The notes beneath the pieces are model-generated. The model was not told where the DNA came from. It was given only the letters and a program-made list of their open reading frames with translations, and ran no database searches. The translations under genes were made by a program, and so were the position numbers. 64,000 bases of DNA. Source: Chryseobacterium indologenes. Its GTDB lineage: Bacteria > Bacteroidota > Bacteroidia > Flavobacteriales > Weeksellaceae. The stretch covers positions 1,860,001 to 1,924,000 of the forward strand of contig NZ_CP074372.1 in NCBI RefSeq assembly GCF_018362995.1, in the 5' to 3' direction. Below, piece by piece: positions 45,801 to 55,258 of this stretch. How positions within the stretch are numbered: the stretch's first letter is position 1; the number at the start of each line of letters is the position of its first letter.

Positions 45801-48800
45801 GTGACAAAACTGAATTGAGTGCACTAACTAATTTATTCAGCCGTTCTGGGGCATTGCCTGGACAGACTCATTTAGGCTCTGTGAAAACCCAGATCGGACA
45901 TACAAAATGTGCGGCAGGATTAGCAGGATTGATCAAGGCTTCCCTTGCGGTTTATCATGGTGTAAAGCCACCTACCCTTCACCTTCAGCAGCCGAATGCT
46001 TATTATAATGCAGAAACCAGTCCATTTGCCTTCCATGCAGAAAGTGGATTATGGGCGGAGAAAAACCGTTATGCAGGGATCAGTGCTTTCGGATTTGGGG
46101 GAACAAACTTCCATACAGTAATTGCCAACCATCCTAAGGAGGATAACTCAATCGCCATGCAGTCATGGCCTTCAGAACTATTTGTTTTCCGTGGAGACAC
46201 TTATGAAGAAGCCAAAAGACAATCAAGCCAGGTCAAAGCTTTATTAGAAATTAACGATGGGATTCCATTAAAAGATATCGCTTACAGTTTAAGTATCAGT
46301 TCAGAAAAGACAATCCAGTACAGTATTGTTGCAGATACCGCTGAAGACCTGATGATGAAGCTTGAGCTGGTATTGCTGGGGATTGAAACAAAAGATACGT
46401 TTACCGTGAATAAAAAAGAAGGTAAAGTAGCCTTCACTTTCCCTGGACAAGGCAGCCAGAGAATCAATATGGCTCGTGACTTATTTGTAGTTTTCCCGGC
46501 TATGCGTAAGATTATTGATGAGTACCCTGAACTTGAAAAAGTAGTTTTCCCATCTAAGACTTTTAACGAAGCTGATTTAAAACAACAAAAAGAAACCATT
46601 AAAGATACCCGTTTAGCACAACCACTTTTAGGAATTGTAGACCTTGCATTGGCGAAATTCCTGGAATCATTAGGTATTATTCCTGATATGCTGGCAGGTC
46701 ATAGCTACGGTGAAATTCCGGCATTATGTTTTGCAGGTGTATTTGGAGAAGATCAATTGGTAAACTTAAGTGTTCAGAGAGCGCAGTCTATCTTAGATTC
46801 TGTAGAAGGTGGAGATCCGGGTTCAATGCTGGCAGCAAGTGCTACAGCAGAACGTTTACAACCGATCATTGCCAAAGTAGAAGGATGCTATCCGGTGAAC
46901 TTTAACGCTCCTACACAATGTGTTATTGCTGGAAGTACAGAAGCGATCAATAAATTGCTGGAAGTTCTTAAACAGGAAGGTATTTCCGCTAAAAAGCTTG
47001 AAGTTGCCTGTGCATTCCACAGTCCGTTATTAGCAAAATCCAAGGATTTATATGCTGAGGTATTGAAAAATGTTCCTTTCGGGGAAATGCAGATTCCTGT
47101 TTGGTCCAATACCACAGCAGAAGTATATCCCGCGAATCCATCAGAAATAAAAGAAAGACTTACTGACCATCTGGTACAGCCTGTAAGATTTGTAGAACAG
47201 CTTCAGGCAATGTATAACGACGGCGCAAGAATATTCATCGAAGTAGGACCAGGAAAAGTCCTTACCGGATTGACTAAATCCTGCCTTGAAAAAGATCAGC
47301 TGACCTTATATGTTGAAGACAACAGCCGTAATAAATTCAGCCACCTGCTTTGTATGCTGGCACAATATTTAGGAACTGGCCGAAGTTTCAGTATTGATAA
47401 ACTTTTTGATGGCCGCAGCGTTAAGGTTATTGATCTTAACCAACCTGAGCTTTACAAGAAAAGCCCTGCCATCTGGCGTGTTAACGGGCAGACTGCCCAC
47501 CCAACTCATGGTAATCTTCCATCTAATGGTGCTTTACCACTCATAAACCCTATTCCCATGAACAATTTTACTCATCAACCACAGGCCCCTGCAACTGAAG
47601 CTCAGTCTACTGCTGAACGTATGCTGCAGGAATATTTAAACAGCATGAAATTAATGATACAGGCACAACGCGATGTGATGCTTTCCTTTATGGGACAGAA
47701 TCCTCAGGCGTTCCCTGCTCCTGTATACAATGCTCCGGTACAGGCTCCGGTTCAACAGCCAATATCTACTATTCCGGTGCAGCCTGTTCAGCAGGAAAGA
47801 CCGGTAGCCGTTGCAGCTTTGAAACAAGCTCCTTCAAGAGATATCAAATCCTTATTACTACAGGTAGTAAGTGACAAAACAGGATATCCTCAGGAAATGC
47901 TGGGCATGGAAATGGACCTGGAAGCTGATTTAAGTATTGATTCCATTAAAAGAGTTGAAATCATCGGAACACTTCGTAACGAACTGGGAAGTCTGGGTAA
48001 CGGAAATACCAGCGAAGATACCGTTATGGAACAGTTAGCAGGAATAAAAACCTTAAGCGGTCTTGTTTCGTGGCTTACAGAATTCTCAGGAGCTGAAACA
48101 ACTGCTGCTGAAAAAAACGGATCTGCAGCTGAATCAACAGCTTCAAAACCACAAGCTCAACCTAAATTTTCTCTTGAAGATCTTCAAAATGCGATTCTGA
48201 ATATCGTAAGTGAAAAAACGGGATATCCAAAAGAAATGCTGGGTCTTGACCTTGATCTGGAAGCAGATTTGAGTATCGACTCCATTAAACGTATGGAAAT
48301 CATTGGTGATCTTAAAACCAAAATCGGTTTTGGTCAAAATCTTGAACAGGCTGATGATGTTATGGAAAAACTGGCTGCTATTAAAACTCTTCGCGGTCTG
48401 GCAAGCTGGATCAGCGAAATGAATGGTGAAACCAGCGAAGCTACTCAGGAAACAAAAGAAACAAACATCGCAGAGCCAACTCAAAATGTGCTTTCACGTC
48501 TTCGTTTTGATATCACACCAACTGATGCTTCGCTAGTACAAAATACAGAAGTATTACAGGGGAAACGTTTTGCCATTACACAAGATGACAGCAAACAGAC
48601 CTCCGCGATCAAAGAAGCTCTAGAAAAATATGGAGCCATTGTAGAAATAGTAGATACAGAAAAAGATCTTTCAGATATTGACGGATTAATTATGCTGGAT
48701 CTATTCTCAGCAACCGATAAACCAAGTATTATCGATCATGTAGATTTGATCAAAAAACTGGATTTTGATAAAGCAAAATGGGTATACCTGATCTCAGATA

Positions 48801-49912
48801 TTCCGGCACATATTCAGGAAATTACTGATGTGAGCGTATTGCGTCATCATCAGGGTTATCCGGGACTTTTCAAAAGTCTGGCCAGAGAATTTGACAATAT
48901 AACCTGCAGACTGATCAGCTTGAGTACTCCTCAGGAAGTAGATCAGATTGCTGAAATTACCTTAAAGGAAATCCTTACCAATGATAAACCTGCTGAAATC
49001 ATTTACAAAAATGATCAGAGACATAAGGTAGACATCATCCCTTCCCCATTGTCAACAAGTTTAAATGAAGCCCACATCCAGTTAGATCAGAAATCTGTGG
49101 TACTGGTACTTGGAGGCGCACAGGGAATCACTGCTGAGTTGGGAAAACACATGTCTCAGGCTTATCCATGTACCTATATTCTGGTAGGAAGATCTGCAGA
49201 CCCAAGAAATGAAGTTTCTGCAAAAGACTTTGAAGGAATGAAAACCAAAGAAGAAATCAGAGGTTTCCTGATCAGATCCGGACAATTCACTTCTCCTGCA
49301 GAAATAGAAAAAGAAACGACTAAGATCTTCAAAAATAATCAGATCCTTCGCACGATCCGTGACATGGAAGAACTTGGAAATACCATTATTTACCAATCAT
49401 TAGATCTTTGTGACGAAGAAGGTTTAAGTAACCTGATCAGCAATATCTATGAAAAATACGACCGTCTTGACGGAGTAATCCACGGAGCAGGTCTTTTAGA
49501 AGATAAATTATTCAAACAAAAGACGACAAGTTCTTTCGGACGTGTATTTGATACCAAAGTAAAACCACTTCGTGTATTGGCGGAGCAGCTTCGTACAGAC
49601 TGTCAGTTTGTAGTATTATTCTCAAGTATTGCTTCCGTATACGGTAACAAAGGCCAGACAGACTATGCGGCAGCCAACAGTGTACTGGATGATTACGCAA
49701 ATGCTTTAAATAAAAGATTAAAAGGAAAGGTAATCTCGATCAACTGGGGACCATGGAAAGGAGCCGGAATGGTTTCTTCCACCCTTGAATCAGAATATGA
49801 ACGCAGAGGAATTTCCATGATTCCATTGGATGAAGGGAAAGAAATCTTCCTTAATGAGATTAAATACGGAACTGAAAGCCAGGTGCTGATCATGTCAGGA
49901 AATAATTGGTAA
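42890..49912 (+). CDS. PUFA/HglE-like synthase: NPD-NPD-KS-AT-ACP-ACP-KR
   Basis: 2340-residue iterative type I PKS/fatty-acid-like synthase. Order: two FMN-oxidoreductase (NPD, PfaD-like enoyl reductase) domains, about 1-260 and 270-590; KS 643-1075 with Cys829 (DAACASS) and His964 (EAHGTGT); AT 1178-1480 with Ser1272 (GHSYG); a Pro/Gln-rich linker; two ACPs with Ser1685 and Ser1798 (both DSIKR), 113 residues apart; KR about 2060-2340 with GGAQG at 2075 and Tyr2259. In NPD1 the catalytic-type GGHxG reads GGWVG (Trp122); NPD2 keeps His427. The ATG at 42890 is chosen over a TTG at 42863 because it matches the leader copy. It likely builds reduced acyl chains. Confidence 0.88.
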   Translation: MKNLTIIGLTPFEKPDVNLIPKLHQAGAFPVLSLGNEITAAQEALHQLDKIDVPSYGIYFSNDNFTTIQIPEKVRFAILPFGMPKPFNLPAVYQVSSLEEARQAEQSGAEGIIIKGNEAGGWVGYESTFVLFQRVIKEIQNIPVWVQGGIGLHTAAASKALGATGVILDSQLALFPESSVPKDLKEVCSKLNGTETKVIANHRVLVRPNSPVLPENTTAEDLKQYFTGLDLSTCYIPMGQDISLATDLYEDFKTLKKLVFGFKEAMYGHLKQAKALKVIDKDNSLARELGLHYPIAQGPMTRVSDVPLFANAVADAGALPFVALSLLKGESAKSLVMDTKKLAGEKTWGVGILGFAPQELREEQTSYILEAKPPVVLIAGGRPAQAKVFEKAGIKSFLHVPSPALLDIFLKEGARNFIFEGRECGGHVGPLSSMVLWEKQIERILKEENPENISVFFAGGIHNALSTAFVSIMAAPLAARGVKIGVLMGTAYLYTHEAVQTGAIQEEFQSQAMQAKDTVLLETAPGHETRCLNTAFAHHFNTEKAKLLAAGMDKKQVWEQLEKLNVGRLRIAAKGIERQGDKLVSIPKDDQLDLGMYMIGQVATMHNRVISLAALHQSVVDNYEHIQDAALPEEPVSTEKPLDIAIVGMECIFPGAKNLDEYWRNIILGKDSVTEVPDERWNKDLYYKPDSNESDVSHSKWGGFIPKIDFDPLAFGIPPQSLAAIEPTQLLTLLVAKRAMEDAGYGEKHINRENISVIIGAEGGNDLANSYSFRGYYKQVFGELHEEVKEAFPHTTEDSFPGILANVIAGRITNRLDLGGRNFTVDAACASSLAAIDLACQELVLGKSDMVLAGGADLHNGINDYLMFSSTHALSRKGRCATFDGEADGIALGEGIAILVLKRYEDAVRDGDRIYSVIKGVGGSSDGKALGLTAPRQIGQVRALERAYSQAGISATSVGLVEAHGTGTVVGDKTELSALTNLFSRSGALPGQTHLGSVKTQIGHTKCAAGLAGLIKASLAVYHGVKPPTLHLQQPNAYYNAETSPFAFHAESGLWAEKNRYAGISAFGFGGTNFHTVIANHPKEDNSIAMQSWPSELFVFRGDTYEEAKRQSSQVKALLEINDGIPLKDIAYSLSISSEKTIQYSIVADTAEDLMMKLELVLLGIETKDTFTVNKKEGKVAFTFPGQGSQRINMARDLFVVFPAMRKIIDEYPELEKVVFPSKTFNEADLKQQKETIKDTRLAQPLLGIVDLALAKFLESLGIIPDMLAGHSYGEIPALCFAGVFGEDQLVNLSVQRAQSILDSVEGGDPGSMLAASATAERLQPIIAKVEGCYPVNFNAPTQCVIAGSTEAINKLLEVLKQEGISAKKLEVACAFHSPLLAKSKDLYAEVLKNVPFGEMQIPVWSNTTAEVYPANPSEIKERLTDHLVQPVRFVEQLQAMYNDGARIFIEVGPGKVLTGLTKSCLEKDQLTLYVEDNSRNKFSHLLCMLAQYLGTGRSFSIDKLFDGRSVKVIDLNQPELYKKSPAIWRVNGQTAHPTHGNLPSNGALPLINPIPMNNFTHQPQAPATEAQSTAERMLQEYLNSMKLMIQAQRDVMLSFMGQNPQAFPAPVYNAPVQAPVQQPISTIPVQPVQQERPVAVAALKQAPSRDIKSLLLQVVSDKTGYPQEMLGMEMDLEADLSIDSIKRVEIIGTLRNELGSLGNGNTSEDTVMEQLAGIKTLSGLVSWLTEFSGAETTAAEKNGSAAESTASKPQAQPKFSLEDLQNAILNIVSEKTGYPKEMLGLDLDLEADLSIDSIKRMEIIGDLKTKIGFGQNLEQADDVMEKLAAIKTLRGLASWISEMNGETSEATQETKETNIAEPTQNVLSRLRFDITPTDASLVQNTEVLQGKRFAITQDDSKQTSAIKEALEKYGAIVEIVDTEKDLSDIDGLIMLDLFSATDKPSIIDHVDLIKKLDFDKAKWVYLISDIPAHIQEITDVSVLRHHQGYPGLFKSLAREFDNITCRLISLSTPQEVDQIAEITLKEILTNDKPAEIIYKNDQRHKVDIIPSPLSTSLNEAHIQLDQKSVVLVLGGAQGITAELGKHMSQAYPCTYILVGRSADPRNEVSAKDFEGMKTKEEIRGFLIRSGQFTSPAEIEKETTKIFKNNQILRTIRDMEELGNTIIYQSLDLCDEEGLSNLISNIYEKYDRLDGVIHGAGLLEDKLFKQKTTSSFGRVFDTKVKPLRVLAEQLRTDCQFVVLFSSIASVYGNKGQTDYAAANSVLDDYANALNKRLKGKVISINWGPWKGAGMVSSTLESEYERRGISMIPLDEGKEIFLNEIKYGTESQVLIMSGNNW

Positions 49913-49932
49913 AACCTCTGTAGAAACTAAGT

Positions 49933-52900
49933 ATGAAAAAAACAGATGTTGCTGTAATTGGTTTATCCTGTGTCTTTCCCGGGGCACAGGATGCCAACAC
50001 TTTTTGGCAGAATATTGTCAATAAAGTCGATTCTACTGAGCCGGCTCCGGCTGATCGGATAGATCCGGTTCATTTCAGTGATGCCACAAGTCCCGTTGAC
50101 CGTTTTTACTGTCAGCGTGGAGGATTTATCCCTGATTATACATTCGATCCTACAGCATTCGGTATTTTACCACTGGCTGTTGAAGGAACGGAACCTGACC
50201 ACTTGCTTACCCTTGACCTGGTACAGAAAGCACTGGAAGACGCTGGAATATTTCAAAAGAATATTTCCCTTGAAAAAACGGGAATCATCATCGGTAAAGG
50301 AAACTATACCGGTCCGGGAGCTACCCGCGCTATCGAAATTGTAAGAACCGGAGAACAGATTTCCTCATTACTACAGGAATTGCTGCCTCACGTTTCTTCC
50401 TCCGATATTGAAAAGGTAAAGCATGCTTTTCAGGAACGTAAAGGCCGTTTTGCAGCAGATACCGCGATGGGATTAATTCCCAATCTTGTTGCTTCTCTTG
50501 TCGCCAACCGATTCAATCTGGGAGGAGCTGCCTTTACAGTAGATGCCGCTTGTGCATCCGCTTTAATCGCTGTAGATCATGCCGTACAGGAACTTCAGAG
50601 AGGTCGTTCTGACATCATGATTGCAGGAGGAGTACACACAGGACAAAATGCTGCTTTCTGGAGTATTTTTGCCCAGCTGGGAGCTATGTCACGTCAACAG
50701 CAGATCAAACCCTTCAGTATGGATGCTGACGGATTACTGATTGGTGAAGGTTGTGGCTTTGTCGTGTTAAAACGATTGGAAGATGCCGTTCGTGATCAGG
50801 ACAAAATCTATGCGGTGATCAAAGGTGTAGGAGTAAGCAGTGATGGTACCGGAACCAGTGTGATGAGCCCATCCGTAAAAGGTCAGCTGAAAGCGTTGGA
50901 ACAAGCCTGGATCAATGCCGATTTAGATAAAAATAAAGTTGGATACCTTGAAGCTCACGGCACAGGAACACCACTTGGAGATAAAACAGAACTTCAGACC
51001 TTAGCTCAGTTCTTCGGCAAAGAAGAAGCTGCTCCGGCAGCGGGTATCGGATCTGTGAAATCCAATATCGGGCATGCTATGCCGGCAGCGGGAATCGCAG
51101 GATTAATTAAAACCTGTCTGGCATTACATCACGATACTTTACCTCCAACATTATATTGTGAGAACCCAACTGCAGAGATGCAGAATACAAGGTTTGAACC
51201 GGTACAGGAAGCCAAAAACTGGTCAAAAACAGGACTGCCAAAAGTAGCCGCAGTAAATGCTTTCGGATTTGGAGGAATCAATGCCCACGTTGTTCTTGAA
51301 GGGTATGATATGCCTAAAAAAGATCAGGTATTGATCTTAGCCAGACCTACCCATGAAGAACTGCTTTCAGCTTTACAAAATAATGAAACAGCCATTGGTG
51401 AAGGAGATTTCAGAGTAGCCATCTTCGATCCGACACCGGCAAGAATAGAAAAAGCAATTAAAATTGTTTCCAAAAATATCATCTGGAAAAACAAACAGGA
51501 TATCTGGTACACTTCTACTCCATTATTAAAAGCTGGAGGGAAGGTAGCCTTTGTATTTCCGGGATTAGACGGTCTGGCCAAAGGTGAAGTAGAAACGGTA
51601 AGCCGTTATTTCGGACTCACAGCGCCAATCGAAACAGAAGGTGAAGGTCTTCTAACCGATGCTTTAAACATTTTCAACAACTGCAGTATTCTTGATAATT
51701 CACTGAAAAAACTGGGAATTATTCCGGATATGAACGCAGGACACAGTTTAGGAGAATGGCTGGCAGGATATTCATCTGAGCTGGCAGAAGCCAATTCTGT
51801 AAAAGCTTTAATTGATGTACTGAATCCGGAAACATTTGAATTAAAAGATTCCAAATTCATTGCTATAGGAGCTGGTATCGATGCCATAAAACCTTTTATT
51901 GATGAAATTTCAAATCTGTATGTATCCAATGACAACTGCCCTAATCAGGTGATTCTTTGCGGAAGCAATGCTGCCTTGGACGAGTTGGTTCCTTTGTTAA
52001 AAGCAAAACAGATTTTTCATCAGGTATTGCCGTTCCAATCAGGATTCCACTCTCCTTTTATTGCAGATAAACTGGATGTGATCCTTGCAGGAATGGAAAA
52101 AGCACAGTTTCAGCAGACAAAAATTCCATTATGGTCTGCCACCACATTAGAACCTTATCCTGCGGATCAGGCTGCGATCAGAAAACTGAGTGCAGAGCAT
52201 TTGGTTCAGCCTGTTCGTTTCCGTGAGCTGACAGATAAATTATACGAAGAAGGTGCAAGAGTATTCATTCAGGTGGGTACCGGAGGCCTGATCGGATTTA
52301 TTGATGATACTTTAAAAGGAAAAGCATTCAGTACGATTGCATCCAGCGTTCCTACCCGTTCTGCATTAGCGCAGTTACAACGTGTAGTCGCTTCACTATT
52401 CGTAGAAGGTAAAGCAATTGCCCTTGACTTTTTAGAGATTCAGAATCATTCAAAAAGACCATCAGGAAAAGGTATTAAACTTGAATTAGGTTCTCCTATT
52501 ATCCGTAATTTTAAAGAAGTGAAAGCGTTGGCTCAATCATTTGAGGCACCAAAACAATATACAGCAACAGCTTCAGCTATTGCTACAAAATCCGGCCACC
52601 CGCTGGTACAGGCATTCCAGGATAACGTTGCCGATATGATCCGGATGCAGGAAGAAGTATTGACTTTATTCCAGAACCGTCCGGAGATTACAATTCCACG
52701 TCCTGCTCACGTTGCTCCTGTAGCACAACAGGTTGCTCCAAAAGCACCGAGAAGTACAACTTTCACCAAAGAATTGTATGTAACCCTGGAAAGTCATCCT
52801 TACCTGATCGATCACAGCTTATTGAGACAGCCTAAAGGATGGGCTCATGTAGCGGATATGGAACCGGTAATTCCGATGACGATGATTTTTGAGCAATTAG

Positions 52901-54198
52901 CAGAAATTGCAGAAGCGGAAATTCCGGGAACACTGGTTCATAAAATCATGAATGTAAGTGTCTTCCAATGGATGAACGTGGCCAAACCTTTTGAAAAAAC
53001 GGTAAAAGGAGAATGGCGTTCATCAAACCATGCTTATCTCGACATTGAAAACTTTGCCAACGCAGAAGTAGTTTTAAAATCTGCTCCTGTTCCAACACCT
53101 GATTTCAATCTTTCCATCGGTAATCTTTTACCTATTGAAAGAACACCTGAAGAAATCTATGACATGCACATGTTCCATGGAGAAAAATACCAGGGAATTA
53201 CTGAAATTTCAGCTGTTGGAGATAAAGGAATCATCGGAAAGATAAAAGGAAACGGCGGTAAAGGTTCATTACTCGACAATGCAGGGCAGCTATTCGGACT
53301 TTGGCTTCAGCTTACTTTGGTGAAAGACCGTATTGCATTCCCTGTAAAAATCAGAGATATTGAATTCTTCGGAGATATGCATGATCAGGAAGGTATTTTT
53401 GAATGCACCTGTATGCTGACCGAGCTTAATGATGAATTTGCCATCGCAGATATCATCCTGAAAAGAGACGAAAAAGTATGGTGTGCCATTACGGGCTGGC
53501 AGAACAGAAGACTGGAAATTGATGCCGCTTTATGGAATGTTTCCATGTCACCGCTTCACAACAGACTTTCGGAAGAGATTGCTCCTGAAGTATTCTTTTT
53601 CCATCAGGCCTATACCAGAGTGGCTTCATGGGATTTTATCCTGAAAAGATACTTCAACCAGACAGAAAAACAGCATCACCAGCAGTTATTGCCTAACAAA
53701 AAGAAAAACTGGATGGTAAGCCGTGTGGCGGTGAAAGATGCCGTGAGAAATCTCCTTCGTCAGGAAAAAAATCATGCCTGCTTCCCGATTACGTTTGAAA
53801 TCCGTTCCGATGAAGTGGGGAAACCTTACCTCATCAGTGATTTTACAGAAAACATTCATATTTCATTGGCTCATAAAGGCAAGGAAGCCGTGGGAATTGC
53901 GAGATATGGAAAATCTGTAGGAATCGATATGGAACTGATGGAAGAACGCAGCGCCGGATTCTACGACATGGTATTTACCGACAACGAATTAGCATTATTA
54001 AAAGACAGAGATCAGGCAGAATGGACCACCCGTTTCTGGGTAGCCAAAGAAGCTTACGGAAAGTTCCTGGGAACAGGACTCAAAGGTAATCCTAAAGCCT
54101 TCGAAGTCGAAGAAATAAAAGACGATCACCTGTGGATCAACAACATTGAAATCAAAACTATTAAACATAAAAATTATATTATCGGATGGACACTGTAA
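49933..54198 (+). CDS. Second megasynthase: KS-AT-DH with fused Sfp-type PPTase
   Basis: 1421 residues. KS about 1-460 keeps Cys207 and His342. AT about 540-830 has Ser605 (GHSLG) and an FHSP motif, but the usual FPGQGS reads FPGLDG. DH-like hotdog region 940-1160 has His961 (HPYLIDHSL) and Asp1115 (LLDNAGQ), matching PKS dehydratases. The C-terminal ~180 residues are a 4'-phosphopantetheinyl transferase: VGIDMEL (Asp1332) and WVAKEAYGKFLG (Lys1372, Glu1373). It can thus load the cluster's own ACPs in cis or trans. It starts 20 bases after the first synthase and overlaps the next gene by 13. It supplies DH activity that the first protein lacks. Confidence 0.85.
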   Translation: MKKTDVAVIGLSCVFPGAQDANTFWQNIVNKVDSTEPAPADRIDPVHFSDATSPVDRFYCQRGGFIPDYTFDPTAFGILPLAVEGTEPDHLLTLDLVQKALEDAGIFQKNISLEKTGIIIGKGNYTGPGATRAIEIVRTGEQISSLLQELLPHVSSSDIEKVKHAFQERKGRFAADTAMGLIPNLVASLVANRFNLGGAAFTVDAACASALIAVDHAVQELQRGRSDIMIAGGVHTGQNAAFWSIFAQLGAMSRQQQIKPFSMDADGLLIGEGCGFVVLKRLEDAVRDQDKIYAVIKGVGVSSDGTGTSVMSPSVKGQLKALEQAWINADLDKNKVGYLEAHGTGTPLGDKTELQTLAQFFGKEEAAPAAGIGSVKSNIGHAMPAAGIAGLIKTCLALHHDTLPPTLYCENPTAEMQNTRFEPVQEAKNWSKTGLPKVAAVNAFGFGGINAHVVLEGYDMPKKDQVLILARPTHEELLSALQNNETAIGEGDFRVAIFDPTPARIEKAIKIVSKNIIWKNKQDIWYTSTPLLKAGGKVAFVFPGLDGLAKGEVETVSRYFGLTAPIETEGEGLLTDALNIFNNCSILDNSLKKLGIIPDMNAGHSLGEWLAGYSSELAEANSVKALIDVLNPETFELKDSKFIAIGAGIDAIKPFIDEISNLYVSNDNCPNQVILCGSNAALDELVPLLKAKQIFHQVLPFQSGFHSPFIADKLDVILAGMEKAQFQQTKIPLWSATTLEPYPADQAAIRKLSAEHLVQPVRFRELTDKLYEEGARVFIQVGTGGLIGFIDDTLKGKAFSTIASSVPTRSALAQLQRVVASLFVEGKAIALDFLEIQNHSKRPSGKGIKLELGSPIIRNFKEVKALAQSFEAPKQYTATASAIATKSGHPLVQAFQDNVADMIRMQEEVLTLFQNRPEITIPRPAHVAPVAQQVAPKAPRSTTFTKELYVTLESHPYLIDHSLLRQPKGWAHVADMEPVIPMTMIFEQLAEIAEAEIPGTLVHKIMNVSVFQWMNVAKPFEKTVKGEWRSSNHAYLDIENFANAEVVLKSAPVPTPDFNLSIGNLLPIERTPEEIYDMHMFHGEKYQGITEISAVGDKGIIGKIKGNGGKGSLLDNAGQLFGLWLQLTLVKDRIAFPVKIRDIEFFGDMHDQEGIFECTCMLTELNDEFAIADIILKRDEKVWCAITGWQNRRLEIDAALWNVSMSPLHNRLSEEIAPEVFFFHQAYTRVASWDFILKRYFNQTEKQHHQQLLPNKKKNWMVSRVAVKDAVRNLLRQEKNHACFPITFEIRSDEVGKPYLISDFTENIHISLAHKGKEAVGIARYGKSVGIDMELMEERSAGFYDMVFTDNELALLKDRDQAEWTTRFWVAKEAYGKFLGTGLKGNPKAFEVEEIKDDHLWINNIEIKTIKHKNYIIGWTL

Positions 54199-54485
54199 AC
54201 GCAACATTAAAAATGAACCACGAAGAACTTTTTACTTTATTAAAAGGTTTTATTACTGAAGTGATAGGTGCTGAATTTGTAGAAGAGATGGACATTACTC
54301 CTGAAAGTTCATTCACCAAAGATCTTGAAATGGACAGCATCGAGATTGTTTCTTTCTCTGAAAAGATCAAAGCCCATTTTGGCGATCAGATCGACTTTAC
54401 AGGTTGGTTATCTTCTATGGATCTTGACCAGCTTATTAATCTTGACCTTAGTATGATCATCAATTATATCTACGAATGCCAATAA
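54186..54485 (+). CDS. Free-standing acyl carrier protein
   Basis: 99 residues. The phosphopantetheine attachment site is Ser51 in the motif EMDSIEI. The helices around it are acidic as in ACPs. It starts inside the end of the second synthase (13-base overlap) and its end overlaps the next gene by 10 bases, so it is tightly coupled. An ATG at 54213 would give a shorter product. It probably carries a starter, extender or final acyl group to the release or tailoring enzymes. Confidence 0.88.
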   Translation: MDTVNATLKMNHEELFTLLKGFITEVIGAEFVEEMDITPESSFTKDLEMDSIEIVSFSEKIKAHFGDQIDFTGWLSSMDLDQLINLDLSMIINYIYECQ

Positions 54486-55258
54486 TCACTGTCAATAACA
54501 GACAAGTTCATATACAGGAACTCAACAAAGGAGCCGAACAAACCGTGGTACTCATCCACGGTATGTTCAGTAACCTGTCCATTTATTATTTTAATATTGC
54601 CCCCATTCTGGCAAAACATTTCCATGTGGTGATGTACGATCTGAAAAGCCACGGTATGAGTGAACGCTTTTTGGATGGGTACGACCTTGACAATATGTCA
54701 TCCGATTTAATAGGTTTAATAGATCACCTTCAACTGGAAAAAGTGCACCTTGTAGGCTATAGCTTCGGAGGTCTTATTGCTTTAAAAACAGCTTTAGAAT
54801 ACCCGGACCGCATTAATCAGCTCGTGGTGATGGAAGCTCCGGATCCTCAGGACGAAAAAGCGCGTAACATCATTGATGAATACAGCAAAGAATTCCTTGA
54901 GCATTATGTAGCCAACTTTACTGATACCACCAAAGTACAGATGGGGAAAAGACAGATGGAAAAGAACCACCGTATGTATGAATTTCTGTTTAATCAAACC
55001 ACCATTAAAGCAGATATGATCAGGGAAAAACATTTCCTTGGTGAAGCACAATTCAATGGATTGACAGCTCCTGCTCTATTGCTTTATGGTGCTGATTCCA
55101 ACTGCAGACCTACGGGTGAATGGCTGCAATCTCAAATCAGCGGATCTGAACTTGAATTAATTCCGGGCGATCACAATATTCCTATCCAGGAACCGAATCT
55201 GATTGCAGAAACAATCGCTCAATTTTTATCTAAAATTTTAACACAAAACCATGGCTAA
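54476..55258 (+). CDS. Alpha/beta-hydrolase, probable thioesterase/transacylase
   Basis: 260 residues, alpha/beta-hydrolase fold without signal peptide. The oxyanion region is VVLIHGMFSN and the nucleophile elbow is GYSFGG (Ser96). An Asp follows in LLLYGADSN, and the C-terminal His in GDHNIP, giving a Ser-Asp-His triad. It overlaps the ACP gene by 10 bases and the glycosyltransferase by 8, so it likely releases or transfers the ACP-bound chain. Confidence 0.8.
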   Translation: MPIITVNNRQVHIQELNKGAEQTVVLIHGMFSNLSIYYFNIAPILAKHFHVVMYDLKSHGMSERFLDGYDLDNMSSDLIGLIDHLQLEKVHLVGYSFGGLIALKTALEYPDRINQLVVMEAPDPQDEKARNIIDEYSKEFLEHYVANFTDTTKVQMGKRQMEKNHRMYEFLFNQTTIKADMIREKHFLGEAQFNGLTAPALLLYGADSNCRPTGEWLQSQISGSELELIPGDHNIPIQEPNLIAETIAQFLSKILTQNHG

